A DNA stretch of 64,000 bases from Eledone cirrhosa. Its lineage: Eukaryota > Mollusca > Cephalopoda > Octopoda > Eledonidae. Below, piece by piece: positions 28,801 through 42,610 of the stretch (position 1 is its first letter; each line of letters opens with the position of its first letter). Location: positions 22,708,298 to 22,772,297 of the forward strand of contig OZ024744.1 of the NCBI GenBank assembly GCA_964016885.1, read 5' to 3'. The position numbers and the translations under genes were made by a program. The notes beneath the pieces are model-generated. The model had not been told where the DNA came from and made no database searches. It was given only the letters and a program-made list of their open reading frames with translations.

Positions 28801-31800
28801 AACAGAGAGTGCCCACCTTCGACAAACCTAACGGAGACTGCCCACCTTCGACAAGTATAACAGAGACTGGCCACCTTAGATAAGTCTAACAGAGACTGCC
28901 CACATTCGACAAGCTTAACAGAGGCTGCCCACCTTCGAGAAACCTAACAGAGACTGCGCACCTTCGACTAACCTAACATAGACTGCCCAGCTTCGACAAG
29001 CCTAACAGAGACTGCCCACCTTCGAGAAACCTAACAGAGACTACCGTCCGTCGACAAACCTAACAGAGACTACCCACCTTCGACAAATCTAAGACAGGCT
29101 GCCCACCCTCGACAAGACTAACAGGGACTGCCAACATTTGACAAGGCTAATAAAGACTACCAACCTTCGATAAGCCTATCAGAGACTGCTCACCTTCGAC
29201 AAACCTAACGGAGACTGCCCACCTTCGACAAGTGTAACAGAGACTGCCCACCTTCGACAAGTCTAACAGAGACTGCCCACCTTCGACAAGTCTAACATGG
29301 ACTGCCCACTTTCGACAAACCTAACAGTGACTGCCCACTTTCGACAACGTAACAGTGACTACCGACCTTCGACAAACCTAACAGAGGCTACCGACCTTCG
29401 ACAAACCTAACAGAGACTGCCCACCCTCGACAAACCTAACAGAGACTGCCCAACCTTGACAAACCTAACAGAGACTGACCACCTTCGACAAGTCTAATAG
29501 AGACTGCCCATCTTCGACAAACCTAACAGAGGCTACCGACCATCGACAAACCTAACGGAAACTGCCTACCCTCGACAAACCTAACAGAAACTGCCCACCT
29601 TCGGCAAACCAAACGAAGACTGCCGACCTTCGACAAACCTAACAGAGACTACCCACCTTCGACAAGTCTAATAGAAACTGCCCACCGTCAACAAGCCTTA
29701 CGGAGACTGCCCACCTTCGACAAACCTTACAGAGTGTACCCATATTCGACAAGTCTAACAGAGACTGCCCACCTTCGACAACCCTAACAGAAGCTACCGA
29801 CCTTCGACAAACCTAACAGAAACTACCCACCCTCGACAAACCTAACAGAGACTGCCCACCATGGACAAAACTAACAGTGACTGCCCACTTTCGACAAACC
29901 TAACAGAGACGGCCTGCCTTCGACAAGCCTAACAGAGACTGCCCACATTCGAGAAACCTAACAGAGCCTGCCCACCTTTGAGTAACCTAACAGAGACTCC
30001 CACCTTCGACAAGCCTAACAGAGACTGCCCACCTTCGACAAGCCTAACAGAGACTGCTCACCTTCGACAAACCTAACAGTGACTGTCCAGCTTCGACAAG
30101 TCTCTCAGGGACTGGCCACCTTCGACAAACCTAACAGAGACTGTCCACCTTCGACAAGCCTAACAGAGACTGTCCACCTTCGACAAGCCTAATAGAGACT
30201 GCCCACCTTCGACAAACCTAACAGAGACTGTCCACCTTCGACAAGCCTAACAGAGACTGCCCACCTTCGACAAACCTAACAGAGACTGTCCACCTTCGAC
30301 AAGTCTAACAGAGACTGGCCACCTTTGACAAGCCTAACAGAGACTGCCCACCTTCGACAAACCTAACAGAGACTGTCCACCTTCGACAAGCCTAACAGAG
30401 ACTGCCCACCTTCGACAAACCTAACAGAGACTGTCCACCTTCGACAAGCCTATCAGAGACTGTCCACCTTCGACAAGCCTAACAGACTCTGTCCACCTTC
30501 GACAAGCCTAACAGAGACTGCTCACCTTCGAGAAACCTAACGGAGACTGCCCACATTTGACAAGTATAACAGAGACTGCCCACCTTTTACAAGTCTAACA
30601 GAGACTGCCTACCTTCGACAAGTCTAACATGGACTGCCCACTTTCGACAAACCTAACAATGACTGTCCACTCTCGACAACCTAACAGTGACTGCCCACTT
30701 TTCACAAACCTAACAGAGACTACCGACCTTCGACAAACCTAACAGAGGCTACCGTCCTTCGACAAACCTAACAGAGACTGCCCACCCTCGACAAACCTAA
30801 CAGAGACTGCCCACCTTCGACAAACATAACAGTGACTGCCCACTTTCGACAAGCCTAACAGAGACTGCCTACCTTAGACAAGTCTAAGAGAGACGGCCCA
30901 CCTTCGAAAAGCCTAACAGAGACTGCTCACCTTCGACAAACCTAACGGAGACTGCCCACCTTAGACAAGTGTAACAGAGACTGCCCACCTTCGACAAGTC
31001 TAACAGAGACTGCCTACCTTCGACAAGTCTAACATAGACTGCCCACTTTCGACAAACCTAACAGAGACTGCCCACCCTTGACAAACCTAACAGAGACTGA
31101 CCACCTTCGGCAAGTCTAATAGAGACTGCCCTTCTTCGACACACCTAACAGAGGCTACCGACCATCGACAAACCTAACGGAAACTGCCTACCCTCGACAA
31201 ACCTAACAGAGACTGCCCACCTTCGACATACCTAACACTGACTGGCCACTTTCTACGAGTCTAATAGAGACTGCCCACCGTCAACAAGCCTAACGGAGCC
31301 TGCCCACCTTCGACAAACCTAACAGAGTGTATCCATATTCGACAAGTCTAACAGAGACTGCCCACCTTCGACAAACCTAAAAGAGGCTACCGACCTTCGA
31401 CAAACCTAACAGAAACTACCCACCCTCGACAAACCTAACAGAGACTGCCCACCATGGACAAAACTAACAGTGACTGCCCACTTTCGACAAACCTAACAGA
31501 GACTGCCTGCCTTCGAGAAGTCTAACAGAGACTAGCCACCTTCGACAAGTCTAACAGAGACTGCCCACCTTCAACAAGTCTAACAGAGACTGCCCACCTT
31601 CGACAAACCAAACAGAGTCTGCCCACCTTCGACAAACCTAACAGAGACTGCCCACATTCGAGAAACCTAACAGAGCCTGCCCACCTTTGACTAACCTAAC
31701 AGAGACTCCCACCTTCGACAAGCCTAACAGAGACTGCCCACCTTCGACAAGCCTAACAGAGACTGCCCACCTTCGACAAACCTAACAGAGACTGTCCACC

Positions 31801-34800
31801 TTCGACAAACCTAACAGAGACTGGCCACCTTCGACAAGTCTAACAGAGACTGGCCACCTTCGACAAAACTAACAGAGACTGTCCACCTTCGACAAGCCTA
31901 ACAGAGACTGTCCACCTTCGACAAGCCTAACAGAGACTGCCCACCTTCGACAAACCTAACAGAGACTGTCCACCTTCGACAAGCCTAACAGAGACTGTCC
32001 ACCTTCGACAAGCCTAACAGAGATTGCCCACCTTCGACAAACCTAACAGAGACTGCCCACTTTCGATAAACGTAACATAGACTGCCCATCTTCGACAAGC
32101 CTAACAAAGATGGCCCCCGTTCGACAAGCCTAACAGAGACTGCCCGCCTTCGACAAACCTAACAGAGACTGCCCACTTTCGATAAACGTAACATAGACTG
32201 CCCATCTTCGACAAGCGTAACAAATATGGCCCCCGTTCGACAAGCCTAACAGAGACTGCCTACCTTAGACAAGTCTAAGAGAGACGGCCCACCTTCGAAA
32301 AGCCTAACAGAGACTGCTCACCTTCGACAAACCTAACGGAGACTGCCCACCTTAGACAAGTGTAACAGAGACTGCCGACCTTCGACAAGTCTAACAGAGA
32401 CTGCCTACCTTCGACAAGTCTAACATAGACTGCCCACTTTCGACAAACCTAACAGAGACTGCCCACCCTTGACAAACCTAACAGAGACTGACCACCTTCG
32501 ACAAGTCTAATAGAGACGGCCCATCTTCGACAAACCTAACGGAAAGTGCCTACCCTCGACAAACCTAACAGAGACTGCCCACCTTCGGCAAACCAAACAA
32601 AGACTGCCGACCTTCGACAAACCTAACAGAGACTACCCACCTTCGACAAGTCTAATAGAAACTGCCCACCGTCAACAAGCCTTACGGTGACTGCCCACCT
32701 TCGACAAACCTAACAGAGTGTACCCATATTCGACAAGTTTAACAGAGACTGCCCACCTTCGACAACCCTAACAGAGGCTACCGACCTTCGACAAACCTAA
32801 CAGAAACTACCCACCCTCGACAAACCTAACAGAGACTGCCCACCATGGACAAAACTAACAGTGACTGCCCACTTTCGACAAACCTAACAGAGACGGCCTG
32901 CCTTCGACAAGTCTAACAGAGACTAGCCACCTTCGACAAGTCTAACAGAGACTGCCCACCTTCAACAGGTCTAACAGAGACTGCCCACCTTCGACAAACC
33001 AAACAGAGACTGCCCACCTTCGACAAACCAAACAGAGTCTGCCCAACTTCGACAATCCTAACACAGACTCCCCACCGTTGACAAGCCTAACAGAGATTCC
33101 CCACCTTCGACAAGCCTAACAGAGACTGCCCACATTCGAGAAACCTAACAGAGCCTGCCCACCTTTGACTAACCTAACAGAGTCTCCCACCTTCGACAAG
33201 CCTAACAGAGACTGCCCACCTTCGACAAGCCTAACAGAGACTGCCCACCTTCGACAAACCTAACAGAGACTGTCCACCTTCGACAAGCCTAACAGAGACT
33301 GCCCACCTTCGACAAACCTAACAGAGACTGTCCAACTTCGACAAGCCTAACAGAGACTGTCCACCTTCGACAAACCTAGCAGAGACTTTCCCACCTTCGA
33401 CAAACCTAACAGAGACTGCCCACTTCCGATAAACGTAACATAGACTGCCCATCTTCGACAAGCCTAACAAAGAGGGCCCCCGTTCGACAAGCCTAACAGA
33501 GATTGCCTACCTTAGAGAAGTCTAAGAGACACGGCCCACCTTCGAAAAGCCTAACAGAGACTGCTCACCTTCGACAAACCTAACAGTGACTGCCCACCTT
33601 AGACAAGTCTAACAGAGACTGCCTACCTTCGACAAGTCTAACATAGACTGCCCACTTTCGAAAAGCCTAACAGAGACTGCTCACCTTCGACAAACCTAAC
33701 GGAGACTGCCCACCTTAGACAAGTCTAACAGAGACTGCCTACCTTCGACAAGTCTAACATGGACTGCCCACTTTCGACAAACCTAACAGTGACTGTCCAC
33801 TCTCTACAACCTAACAGTGACTGCCCACTTTCCACAAACCTAACAGAGACTACCGACCTTCGACAAACCTAACAGAGGCTACCGTCCTTCGACAAACCTA
33901 ACAGAGACTGCCCACCTTCGACAAACCTAACAGAGACTGCCCACCTTCGACAAACCTAACAGTGACTGCCCACTTTCGACAAGCCTAACAGAGACTGCCT
34001 ACCTTAGACAAGTCTAAGAGAGACGGCCCACCTTCGAAAAGCCTAACAGAGACTGCTCACCTTCGACAAACCTAACGGAGACTGCCCACCTTAGACAAGT
34101 CTAACAGAGACTGCCTACCTTCGACAAGTCTAACATAGACTGCCCACTTTCGACAAACCTAACAGAGACTGCCCACCCTTGACAAACCTAACAGAGACTG
34201 ACCACCTTCGGCAAGTCTAATAGAGACTGCCCATCTTCGACAAACCTAACAGAGGCTACCGACCATCGACAAACCTAACGGAAACTGCCTACCCTCGACA
34301 AACCTAACAGAGACTGCCCACCTTCGACAAACCTAACACTGACTGCCCACTTTCTACAAGTCTAATAGAGACTGCCCACCGTCAACAAGCCTAACTGAGA
34401 CTGCCCACCTTCGACAAACCTCACAGAGTGTACCCATATTCGACAAGTCTAACAGAGACTGCCCACCTTCGACAAACCTAAAAGAGGCTACCGACCTTCG
34501 ACAAACCTAACAGAAACTACCCACCCTCGACAAACCTAACAGAGACTGCCCACCATGGACAAAACTAACAGTGACTGCCCACTTTCGACAAATCTAACAG
34601 AGACTCCCTGCCTTCGACAAGTCTAACAGAGACTAGCCACCTTCGACAAGTCTAACAGAGACTGCCCACCTTCAACAAGTCTAAGAGAGACTGCCCACCT
34701 TCGACAATACTAACAGAGATACCCCACCTTCGACAAGCCTAACAGAGACTCCCCACCTTCGACAAGCGTAACAGAGACTCCCCACCTTCGACAAGCCTAA

Positions 34801-37658
34801 CAGAGACTGCCCACATTCGAGAAACCTAACAGAGCCTGCCCACCTTTGACTAACATAACAGAGACTCCCACCTTCGACAAGCCTAACAGAGACTGCCCAC
34901 CTTCGACAAGCCTAACAGAGACTGCCCACCTTCGACAAACCTAACAGAGACTGTCCACCTTCGACAAGCCTAACAGAGACTGCCCACCTTCGACAAACCT
35001 AACAGAGACTGTCCACCTTCGACAAGCCTAACAGAGACTGCCCAACTTCGACAAGCCTAACAGAGACTGCCCACCTTCGACAAACCTAACAGAGACTGTC
35101 CACCTTCGACAAACCTAACAGAGACTGCCCACCTTCGACAAACCTAAGAGACTGTCCACCTTCGACAAGCCTAACAGAGACTGCCCACCTTCGACAAGCC
35201 TAACAGAGACTGCCCACCTTCGACAAACCTAACAGAGACTGCCCACTTTCGATAAACGTAACATAGACTGCCCACCTTCGACAAGCCTAACAAAGACGGC
35301 CCCCGATCGACAAGCCTAACAGAGACTGCCTACCTTAGACAAGTCTAAGAGAGACGGCCCACCTTCGAAAATCCTAACAGAGACTGCTCACCTTCGACAA
35401 ACCTAACGGAGACTGCCCACTTTCGACAAGTGTAACAGAGACTGCCCACCTTCGACAAGTCTAACAGAGACTGCCTACCTTCGACAAATCTAACATGGAC
35501 TGCCCACCTTCGACAAACCTAACAGTGACTGCCCACTCTCGACAACCTAACAGTGACTGCCCACTATCCACAGACCTAACAGAGACTACCGACCTTCGAC
35601 AAACCTAACAGAGGCTACCGACCTTCGACAAACCTAACAGAGACTGCCCACCCTAGACAAACCTAACAGAGACTGCCCACCTTCGACAAACCTAACAGTG
35701 ACTGCCCAATTTCGACAAGCCTAACAGACACTGCCTACCTTAGACAAGTCTAAGAGAGACGGCCCACCTTCGAAAAGCCTAACAGAGACTGCTCACCTTC
35801 GACAAACCTAACGGAGACTGCCCACCTTAGACAAGTGTAACAGAGACTGCCCACCTTCGACAAGTCTAACAGAGACTGCCTACCTTCGACAAGTCTAACA
35901 TGGACTGCCCACTTTCGACAAACCTAACAGAGACTGCCCACCTTTGACAAACCTAACAGAGACTGACCACCTTCGATAAGTCTAATAGAGACTGCCAATC
36001 TTCGACAAACCTAACAGAGGCTACCGACCATCGACAAACCTAACGGAAACTGCCTACCCTCGACAATCCTAACAGAGACTGCCCACCTTCGACAAACCTA
36101 AGAGTGACTGCGCACTTTTGAGAAACCTAACAGAGACTGCCCACCTTCGGCAAATGTAACAAAGACTGCCGATCTTCGACAAACCTAACAGAGACTACCC
36201 ACCTTCGACAAGTCTAATAGAGACTGCCCACCGTCAACAAGCCTAAGGGAGACTGCTCACCTTCGACAAACCTAACAGAGTGTACCCATATACGACAAGT
36301 CTAACAGAGACTGCCCACCTTCGACAAACATAACAGAGGCTACCGACCTTCGACAAACCTAACAGAAACTACCCACCCTCGACAAACCTAACAGAGACTG
36401 CCCACCATGGAGAAAACTAACAGTGACTGCCCACTTTCGACAAACCTAACAGAGACTGCCTGCCTTCGACAAGTCTAACAGAGACTAGCCACCTTCGACA
36501 AGTCTAACAGAGACTGCCCACCTTCAACAAGTCTAACAGAGACTGCCCACCTTCGACAAACCTAACAGAGACTGCGCACCTTCGACTAACCTAACATAGA
36601 CTGCCCACCTTCGACAAGCCTAACAGAGACTGCCCAGCTTCGACAAGCCTAACAGAGACTGCCCACCTTCGAGAAACCTAACAGAGACTACCGTCCGTCG
36701 ACAAACCTAACAGAGACTGCCTGCCTTCGACAAACCTAACAGAGACTGCCCACCTTCGACAAACCAAACAGTGACTGCCCACTTTCGACAAACCTAACGG
36801 AGACTGCCCACCTTAGACAAGTGTAACAGAGACTGCCCACCTTCGAAAAGCCTAACAGAGACTGCTCACCTTCGACAAACCTAACGGAGACTGCCCACCT
36901 TAGACAAGTGTAACAGAGACTGCCCACCTTCGACAAGTCTAACAGAGACTGCCTACCTTCGACAAGTCTAACATAGACTGCCCACTTTCGACAAACCTAA
37001 CAGAGACTGCCCACCCTTGACACACCTAACAGAGACTGACCACCTTCGACAAGTCTAATAGAGACTGCCCATCTTCGACAAACCTAACGGAAACTGCCTA
37101 CCCTCGACAAACCTAACAGAGACTGCCCACCTTCGGCAAACCAAACAAAGACTGCCGACCTTCGACAAACCTAACAGAGACTACCCACCTTCGACAAGTC
37201 TAATAGAAACTGCCCACCGTCAACAAGCCTTACGGAGACTGCCCACCTTCGACAAACCTAAAAGAGCGTACCCATATTCGACAAGTCTAACAGAGACTGC
37301 CTACCTTCGACAACCCTGACAGAGGCTACCGACCTTCGACAAACCTAACAGAAACTACCCACCCTCGACAAACCTAACAGAGACTGCCCACCATGCACAA
37401 AACTAACAGTGACTGCCCACTTTCGACAAACCTAACAGAGACGGCCTGCCTTCGACAAGTCTAACAGAGACTAGCCACCTTCGACAAGTCTAACAGAGAC
37501 TGCCCACCTTCAACAAGTCTAACAGAGACTGCCCACCTTCGACAAACCAAACAGAGTCTGCCCACCTTCGACAAGTCTAAGAGAGACTGCCCAACTTCGA
37601 CAATCCTAACAGAGACTCCCCACCTTTGACAAGCCTAACAGAGATTCCCCACCTTCGA
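25834..37658. repeat. Segment S: about 11.8-kb superblock, copy 1
   Basis: Aligned by shared rare variants to 37,771-54,207. The offset is 11,937 at the left end (TTCGACAAACC at 25,834 and 37,771), 11,936 after a 1-bp length change in a C run near 26,660, and 16,549 near the right end. Between these, copy 2 has gained sequence, chiefly two 2,173-bp units. Segment S holds one copy of that unit (about 30,439-32,514) and several related HOR copies of 1.4-1.9 kb, each marked by a CCATGG monomer (29,859; 31,452; 32,843; 34,553; 36,405). The right edge lies near 37,658, where AAGTC here replaces AAGCC in the partner. Confidence 0.88.
30061..30480. repeat. Near-consensus run with alternating 58-bp dimers
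   Basis: Fourteen or so monomers close to consensus alternate between an AAACC...TGTCC form and an AAGCC...TGCCC form, giving a 58-bp dimer superimposed on the 29-bp period. Similar runs occur near 31,700-32,060, 33,180-33,400, 34,870-35,230, 42,070-42,560, 43,990-44,310, 46,140-46,490, 48,330-48,660, 49,800-50,100, 51,430-51,830, 56,570-56,950 and 60,960-61,320. They sit at the same relative place in each HOR copy and differ in monomer number, as expected for sites of local expansion and contraction. Confidence 0.85.
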
Positions 37659-37770
37659 CAAGTCTAACAGAGACTGGCCACCTTCGACAAACCTAACAGA
37701 GACTGTCCACATTCGACAAGCCTAACAGAGACTGTCCACCTTCGACAAGCCTAACAGAGACTGCCCACCT
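37659..37770. repeat. Short homogeneous run between the two S copies
   Basis: About four near-consensus monomers (AAGTC...TGGCC, AAACC...TGTCC, AAGCC forms) join the end of segment S to the start of its copy. The superblock junction therefore lies in a homogeneous run, where misaligned exchange would be easiest. Confidence 0.75.
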
Positions 37771-40700
37771 TCGACAAACCTAACAGAGATTGCCCACCTT
37801 CGACAAGTCTAGCAGAGACTGCCCACCTTCCACAAATCTAACAGAGACTGCCCACCTTCGACAAACCTAATTGAGACTGTCCACCTTCGACAAGTGTAAC
37901 AGAGACTGGCCACCTTAGACAAGTCTAAAAGAGAATGCCCACCTTCGACAAGCCTAACAGAGACTTCCCACTTTCGACAAACCTAAGAGAGACTGCCCAC
38001 CTTCGAGAAACCCAACAGAGACTCCCCACTTTCGACAAGTCTAACAGATACTGCCAACCTTCGACAAACCTAACACAGACTGCCCACCTGCGACAAGCCT
38101 AACATTGACTGCCCTACTTCGACAAACCTAACAATGACTGCCCACCTTCGACAAACCTAACAGAGACACCCCAGCTTCGACTAGTCTAACAGAGACTGCC
38201 CACTTTCGACAAACCTAACAGAGACTGCCCACTTTCGACAAGCCTAATATAGACTGCCCACATTCGACAAGCCTAAAAGAGACTGCCCAGCTTCGTCAAC
38301 CTTAACAGAGACTCCCCACTTTCGACAAGCGTAACAAAGACTGCTCATCTTCAACAAATCTAACAGAGACAGCCCACCTTCGACAAACCTAACAGAGACA
38401 GCCCACCTTCGACAAGCGTAACATAGACTCCCCACATTCGACATGTCTAACTGATACTGCCCATTTTCGACAAATCTAGCAGAGACTGGCCACCTTAGAT
38501 AAGTCTAACAGAGACTGCCCACCTTCGACAAGCTTAACAGAGACTGCCCACTTTCGACAAACCAAACAGAGATTGCGCACCTTCGTCTAACCTAACATAG
38601 ACTCCCCCCCTTCGACAAGCCTAACAGAGACTGCGCACCTTCGACAAGCCTATCAGAGACTGCCCACAATCGACAAGCCTAACAGAGACTGCCCACCTTC
38701 GAGAAACCTAACTGAGACGACCGTCCTTCGACAAACCTAACAGAGACTACCCACCTTCGACAATCTAACAGAGACTGCCCTACTTCGACAAACCTAACAG
38801 AGACTGCCTACCTTCGACAAGTCTAACAGAGACTAGCCACCTTCGACAAGTCTAACAGAGACTGCCCACCTTCAACAAGTCTAACAGAGACTGCCCACCT
38901 TCGACAAACCAAACAGAGTCTGCCCACCTTCGACAAGTCTAAGAGAGACTGCCCACCTTTGACAATCCTAACAGAGACTCCCCACCTTCGACAAACCTAA
39001 CAGAGATTCCCCACCTTCGACAAGCCTAACAGAGACTGCCCACATTCGAGAAACCTAACAGAGCCTGCCCACCTTTGTCTAACCTAACAGAGACTCCCCA
39101 CCTTCGACAAGCCTAACAGAGACTTCCCACCTTCAACAAGCCTAACAGAGACTGTCCACCTTCGACAAGCCTAACAGAGAGTGCCCACCTTCGACAAACC
39201 TAACAGAGACTGCGCACCTTCGACTAACCTAACATAGACTGCCCACCTTCGACAAGCCTAACAGAGACTGCCCAGCTTCGACAAGCCTAACAGAGACTGC
39301 TCACCTTCGAGAAACCTAACAGAGACTACCGTCCATCGACAAACCTAACAGAGACTACCCACCTTCGACAAATCTAAGACAGACTGCCCACACTCAACAA
39401 GCCTAACAGGGACTGCCAACATTTGACAAGGCTAATAAAGACTACCAAACTTAGATAAGCCTATCAGAGACTACCCACCTTCTACAAGCCTAACAGAGTC
39501 TATCAACCTTAGACAAGCCTAACAGAGACTGCCCAACTTTGACAAAACTAACAGAGACTGCCCACCTTCGTCAACCCTAGCAGATACTGCCCACCTTCGA
39601 CTTAGCAATCAGAGACTTCCCATCTTTGACAAAACTAACAGTGACTGCCCACTTTCCAGAAGCCTAACAGTGACTTCCGACCTTCGACAAGTCTAACAGA
39701 GACTGCTCATTTTCGACAAACCTAACAGAGACTGCCCAACTTCGACAAGTCTAACAATGACCACCCACCTTCAACAAGCCTAACAGTGACTGCCCACCTT
39801 CGACAAGTCTAACATAGACTACCCAACTTAGACTAGTCTAGCAGAGACTGCGCACCTTCGACTAACCTAACAGCGACTGCCCACCTTCGACAAAACTAAC
39901 AGAGACTGTCCACCTTCTACAAACCTAACAGAGACTGCCCACCTTCGACAACTGTAACAGAGACTGCCCACCTTCGACAAGTCTAACAGAGAGTGCTCAT
40001 ATTCGACAAGCCTAACAGAGACAGCCCACCTTCGACAAACCTAACAGAGACTGTCCACCTTCGACAAATCTAATAGAGACTGCCCACCTTCGACAAGCCT
40101 AACATAGAGTGCCCACCTTCGACCAGCCTAACAGAGACTGCAACCTTCGACAAGTCTAACAGAAACTGCCCAGCTTCATCAAACCTAACTGAGACTGCCC
40201 ACCTTCGACAACCCTAACGGAGACTGCCCACCTTCGACATGTGTAACAGAGACTGTCCACCTTAGAAAAGTCTAACAGAAAATGCCCACTTTCGACAAGC
40301 CTAACAGAGACTGCCCACTTTCGATAAACGTAACATAGACTGCCCATCTTCGACAAGCCTAACAAACATGGTCCCCGTTCGACAAGCCTAACAGAGACTG
40401 CCTACCTTAGACAAGTCTAAGAGAGACGGCCCACCTTCGAAAAGCCTAACAGAGACTGCTCACCTTCGACAAACCTAACGGAGACTGCCCACCTTCGACA
40501 AGTGTAACAGAGACTGCCCACCTTCGACAAGTCTAACAGAGACTGCCCACCTTCGACAAGTCTAACATGGACTGCCCACTTTCGATAAACCTAACAGTGA
40601 TTGCCCACTTTCGACAACCTAACAGAGACTCCCCACCTTCGACAAACCTAACAGAGATTCCCCAACTTCGACAAGCCTGACAGAGACTGCCCACAATCGA

Positions 40701-42610
40701 GAAACCTAACAGAGCCTGCCCACCTTTGTCTAACCTAACAGAGACTCCCCACCTTCGACAAGCCTAACAGAGACTGCCCACCTTCGACAAGCCTAACAGA
40801 GACTGTCCACCTTCGACAAGCCTAACAGAGAGTGCCCACCTTCGACAAGTCTAACAGAGACTACCCACCTTCGACAAGCTTAACAGAGACTGCCCACCTT
40901 CGACAAACCTAACGGAGACTGCCCACCTTCGACAAGTATAACAGAGACTGGCCACCTTAGATAAGTCTAACAGAGACTGCCCACATTCGACAAGCTTAAC
41001 AGAGACTGCCCACCTTCGAGAAACCTAACAGAGACTGCGCACCTTCGACTAACCTAACATAGACTGCCCAGCTTCGACAAGCCTAACAGAGACTGCCCAC
41101 CTTCGAGAAACCTAACAGAGACTACCGTCCGTCGACAAACCTAACAGAGACTACCCACCTTCGACAAGTCTAAGACAGGCTGCCCACCCTCGACAAGACT
41201 AACAGGGACTGCCAACATTTGACAAGGCTAATAAAGACTACCGACCTTCGATAAGCCTATCAGAGACTGCTCACCTTCGACAAACCTAACGGAGACTGCC
41301 CACCTTCGACAAGTGTAACAGAGACTGCCCACCTTCGACAAGTCTAACAGAGACTGCCCACCTTCGACAAGTCTAACATGGACTGCCCACTTTCGACAAA
41401 CCTAACAGTGACTGCCCACTTTCGACAACGTAACAGTGACTACCGACCTTCGACAAACCTAACAGAGGCTACCGACCTTCGACAAACCTAACAGAGACTG
41501 CCCACCCTCGACAAACCTAACAGAGACTGCCCAACCTTGACAAACCTAACAGAGACTGACCACCTTCGACAAGTCTAATAGAGACTGCCCATCTTCGACA
41601 AACCTAACATAGGCTACCGACCATCGACAAACCTAACGGAAACTGCCTACCCTCGACAAACCTAACAGAAACTGCCCACCTTCGGCAAACCAAACGAAGA
41701 CTGCCGACCTTCGACAAACCTAACAGAGACTACCCACCTTCGACAAGTCTAATAGAAACTGCCCACCGTCAACAAGCCTTACGGAGACTGCCCACCTTCG
41801 ACAAACCTAACAGAGTGTACCCATATTCGACAAGTCTAACAGAGACTGCCCACCTTCGACAACCCTAACAGAAGCTACCGACCTTCGACAAACCTAACAG
41901 AAACTACCCACCCTCGACAAACCTAACAGAGACTGCCCACCATGGACAAAACTAACAGTGACTGCCCACTTTCGACAAACCTAACAGAGACGGCCTGCCT
42001 TCGACAAGCCTAACAGAGACTGCCCACATTCGAGAAACCTAACAGAGCCTGCCCACCTTTGACTAACCTAACAGAGACTCCCACCTTCGACAAGCCTAAC
42101 AGAGACTGCCCACCTTCGACAAGCCTAACAGAGACTGCTCACCTTCGACAAACCTAACAGAGACTGTCCACCTTCGACAAGTCTCACAGGGACTGGCCAC
42201 CTTCGACAAACCTAACAGAGACTGTCCACCTTCGACAAGCCTAACAGAGACTGTCCACCTTCGACAAGCCTAACAGAGACTGCCCACCTTCGACAAACCT
42301 AACAGAGACTGTCCACCTTCGACAAGCCTAACAGAGACTGCCCACCTTCGACAAACCTAACAGAGACTGTCCACCTTCGACAAGTCTAACAGAGACTGGC
42401 CACCTTCGACAAGCCTAACAGAGACTGCCCACCTTCGACAAACCTAACAGAGACTGTCCACCTTCGACAAGCCTAACAGAGACTGCCCACCTTCGACAAA
42501 CCTAACAGAGACTGTCCACCTTCGACAAGCCTATCAGAGACTGTCCACCTTCGACAAGCCTAACAGAGACTTTCCCACCTTCGACAAACCTAACAGAGAC
42601 TGCCCACTTT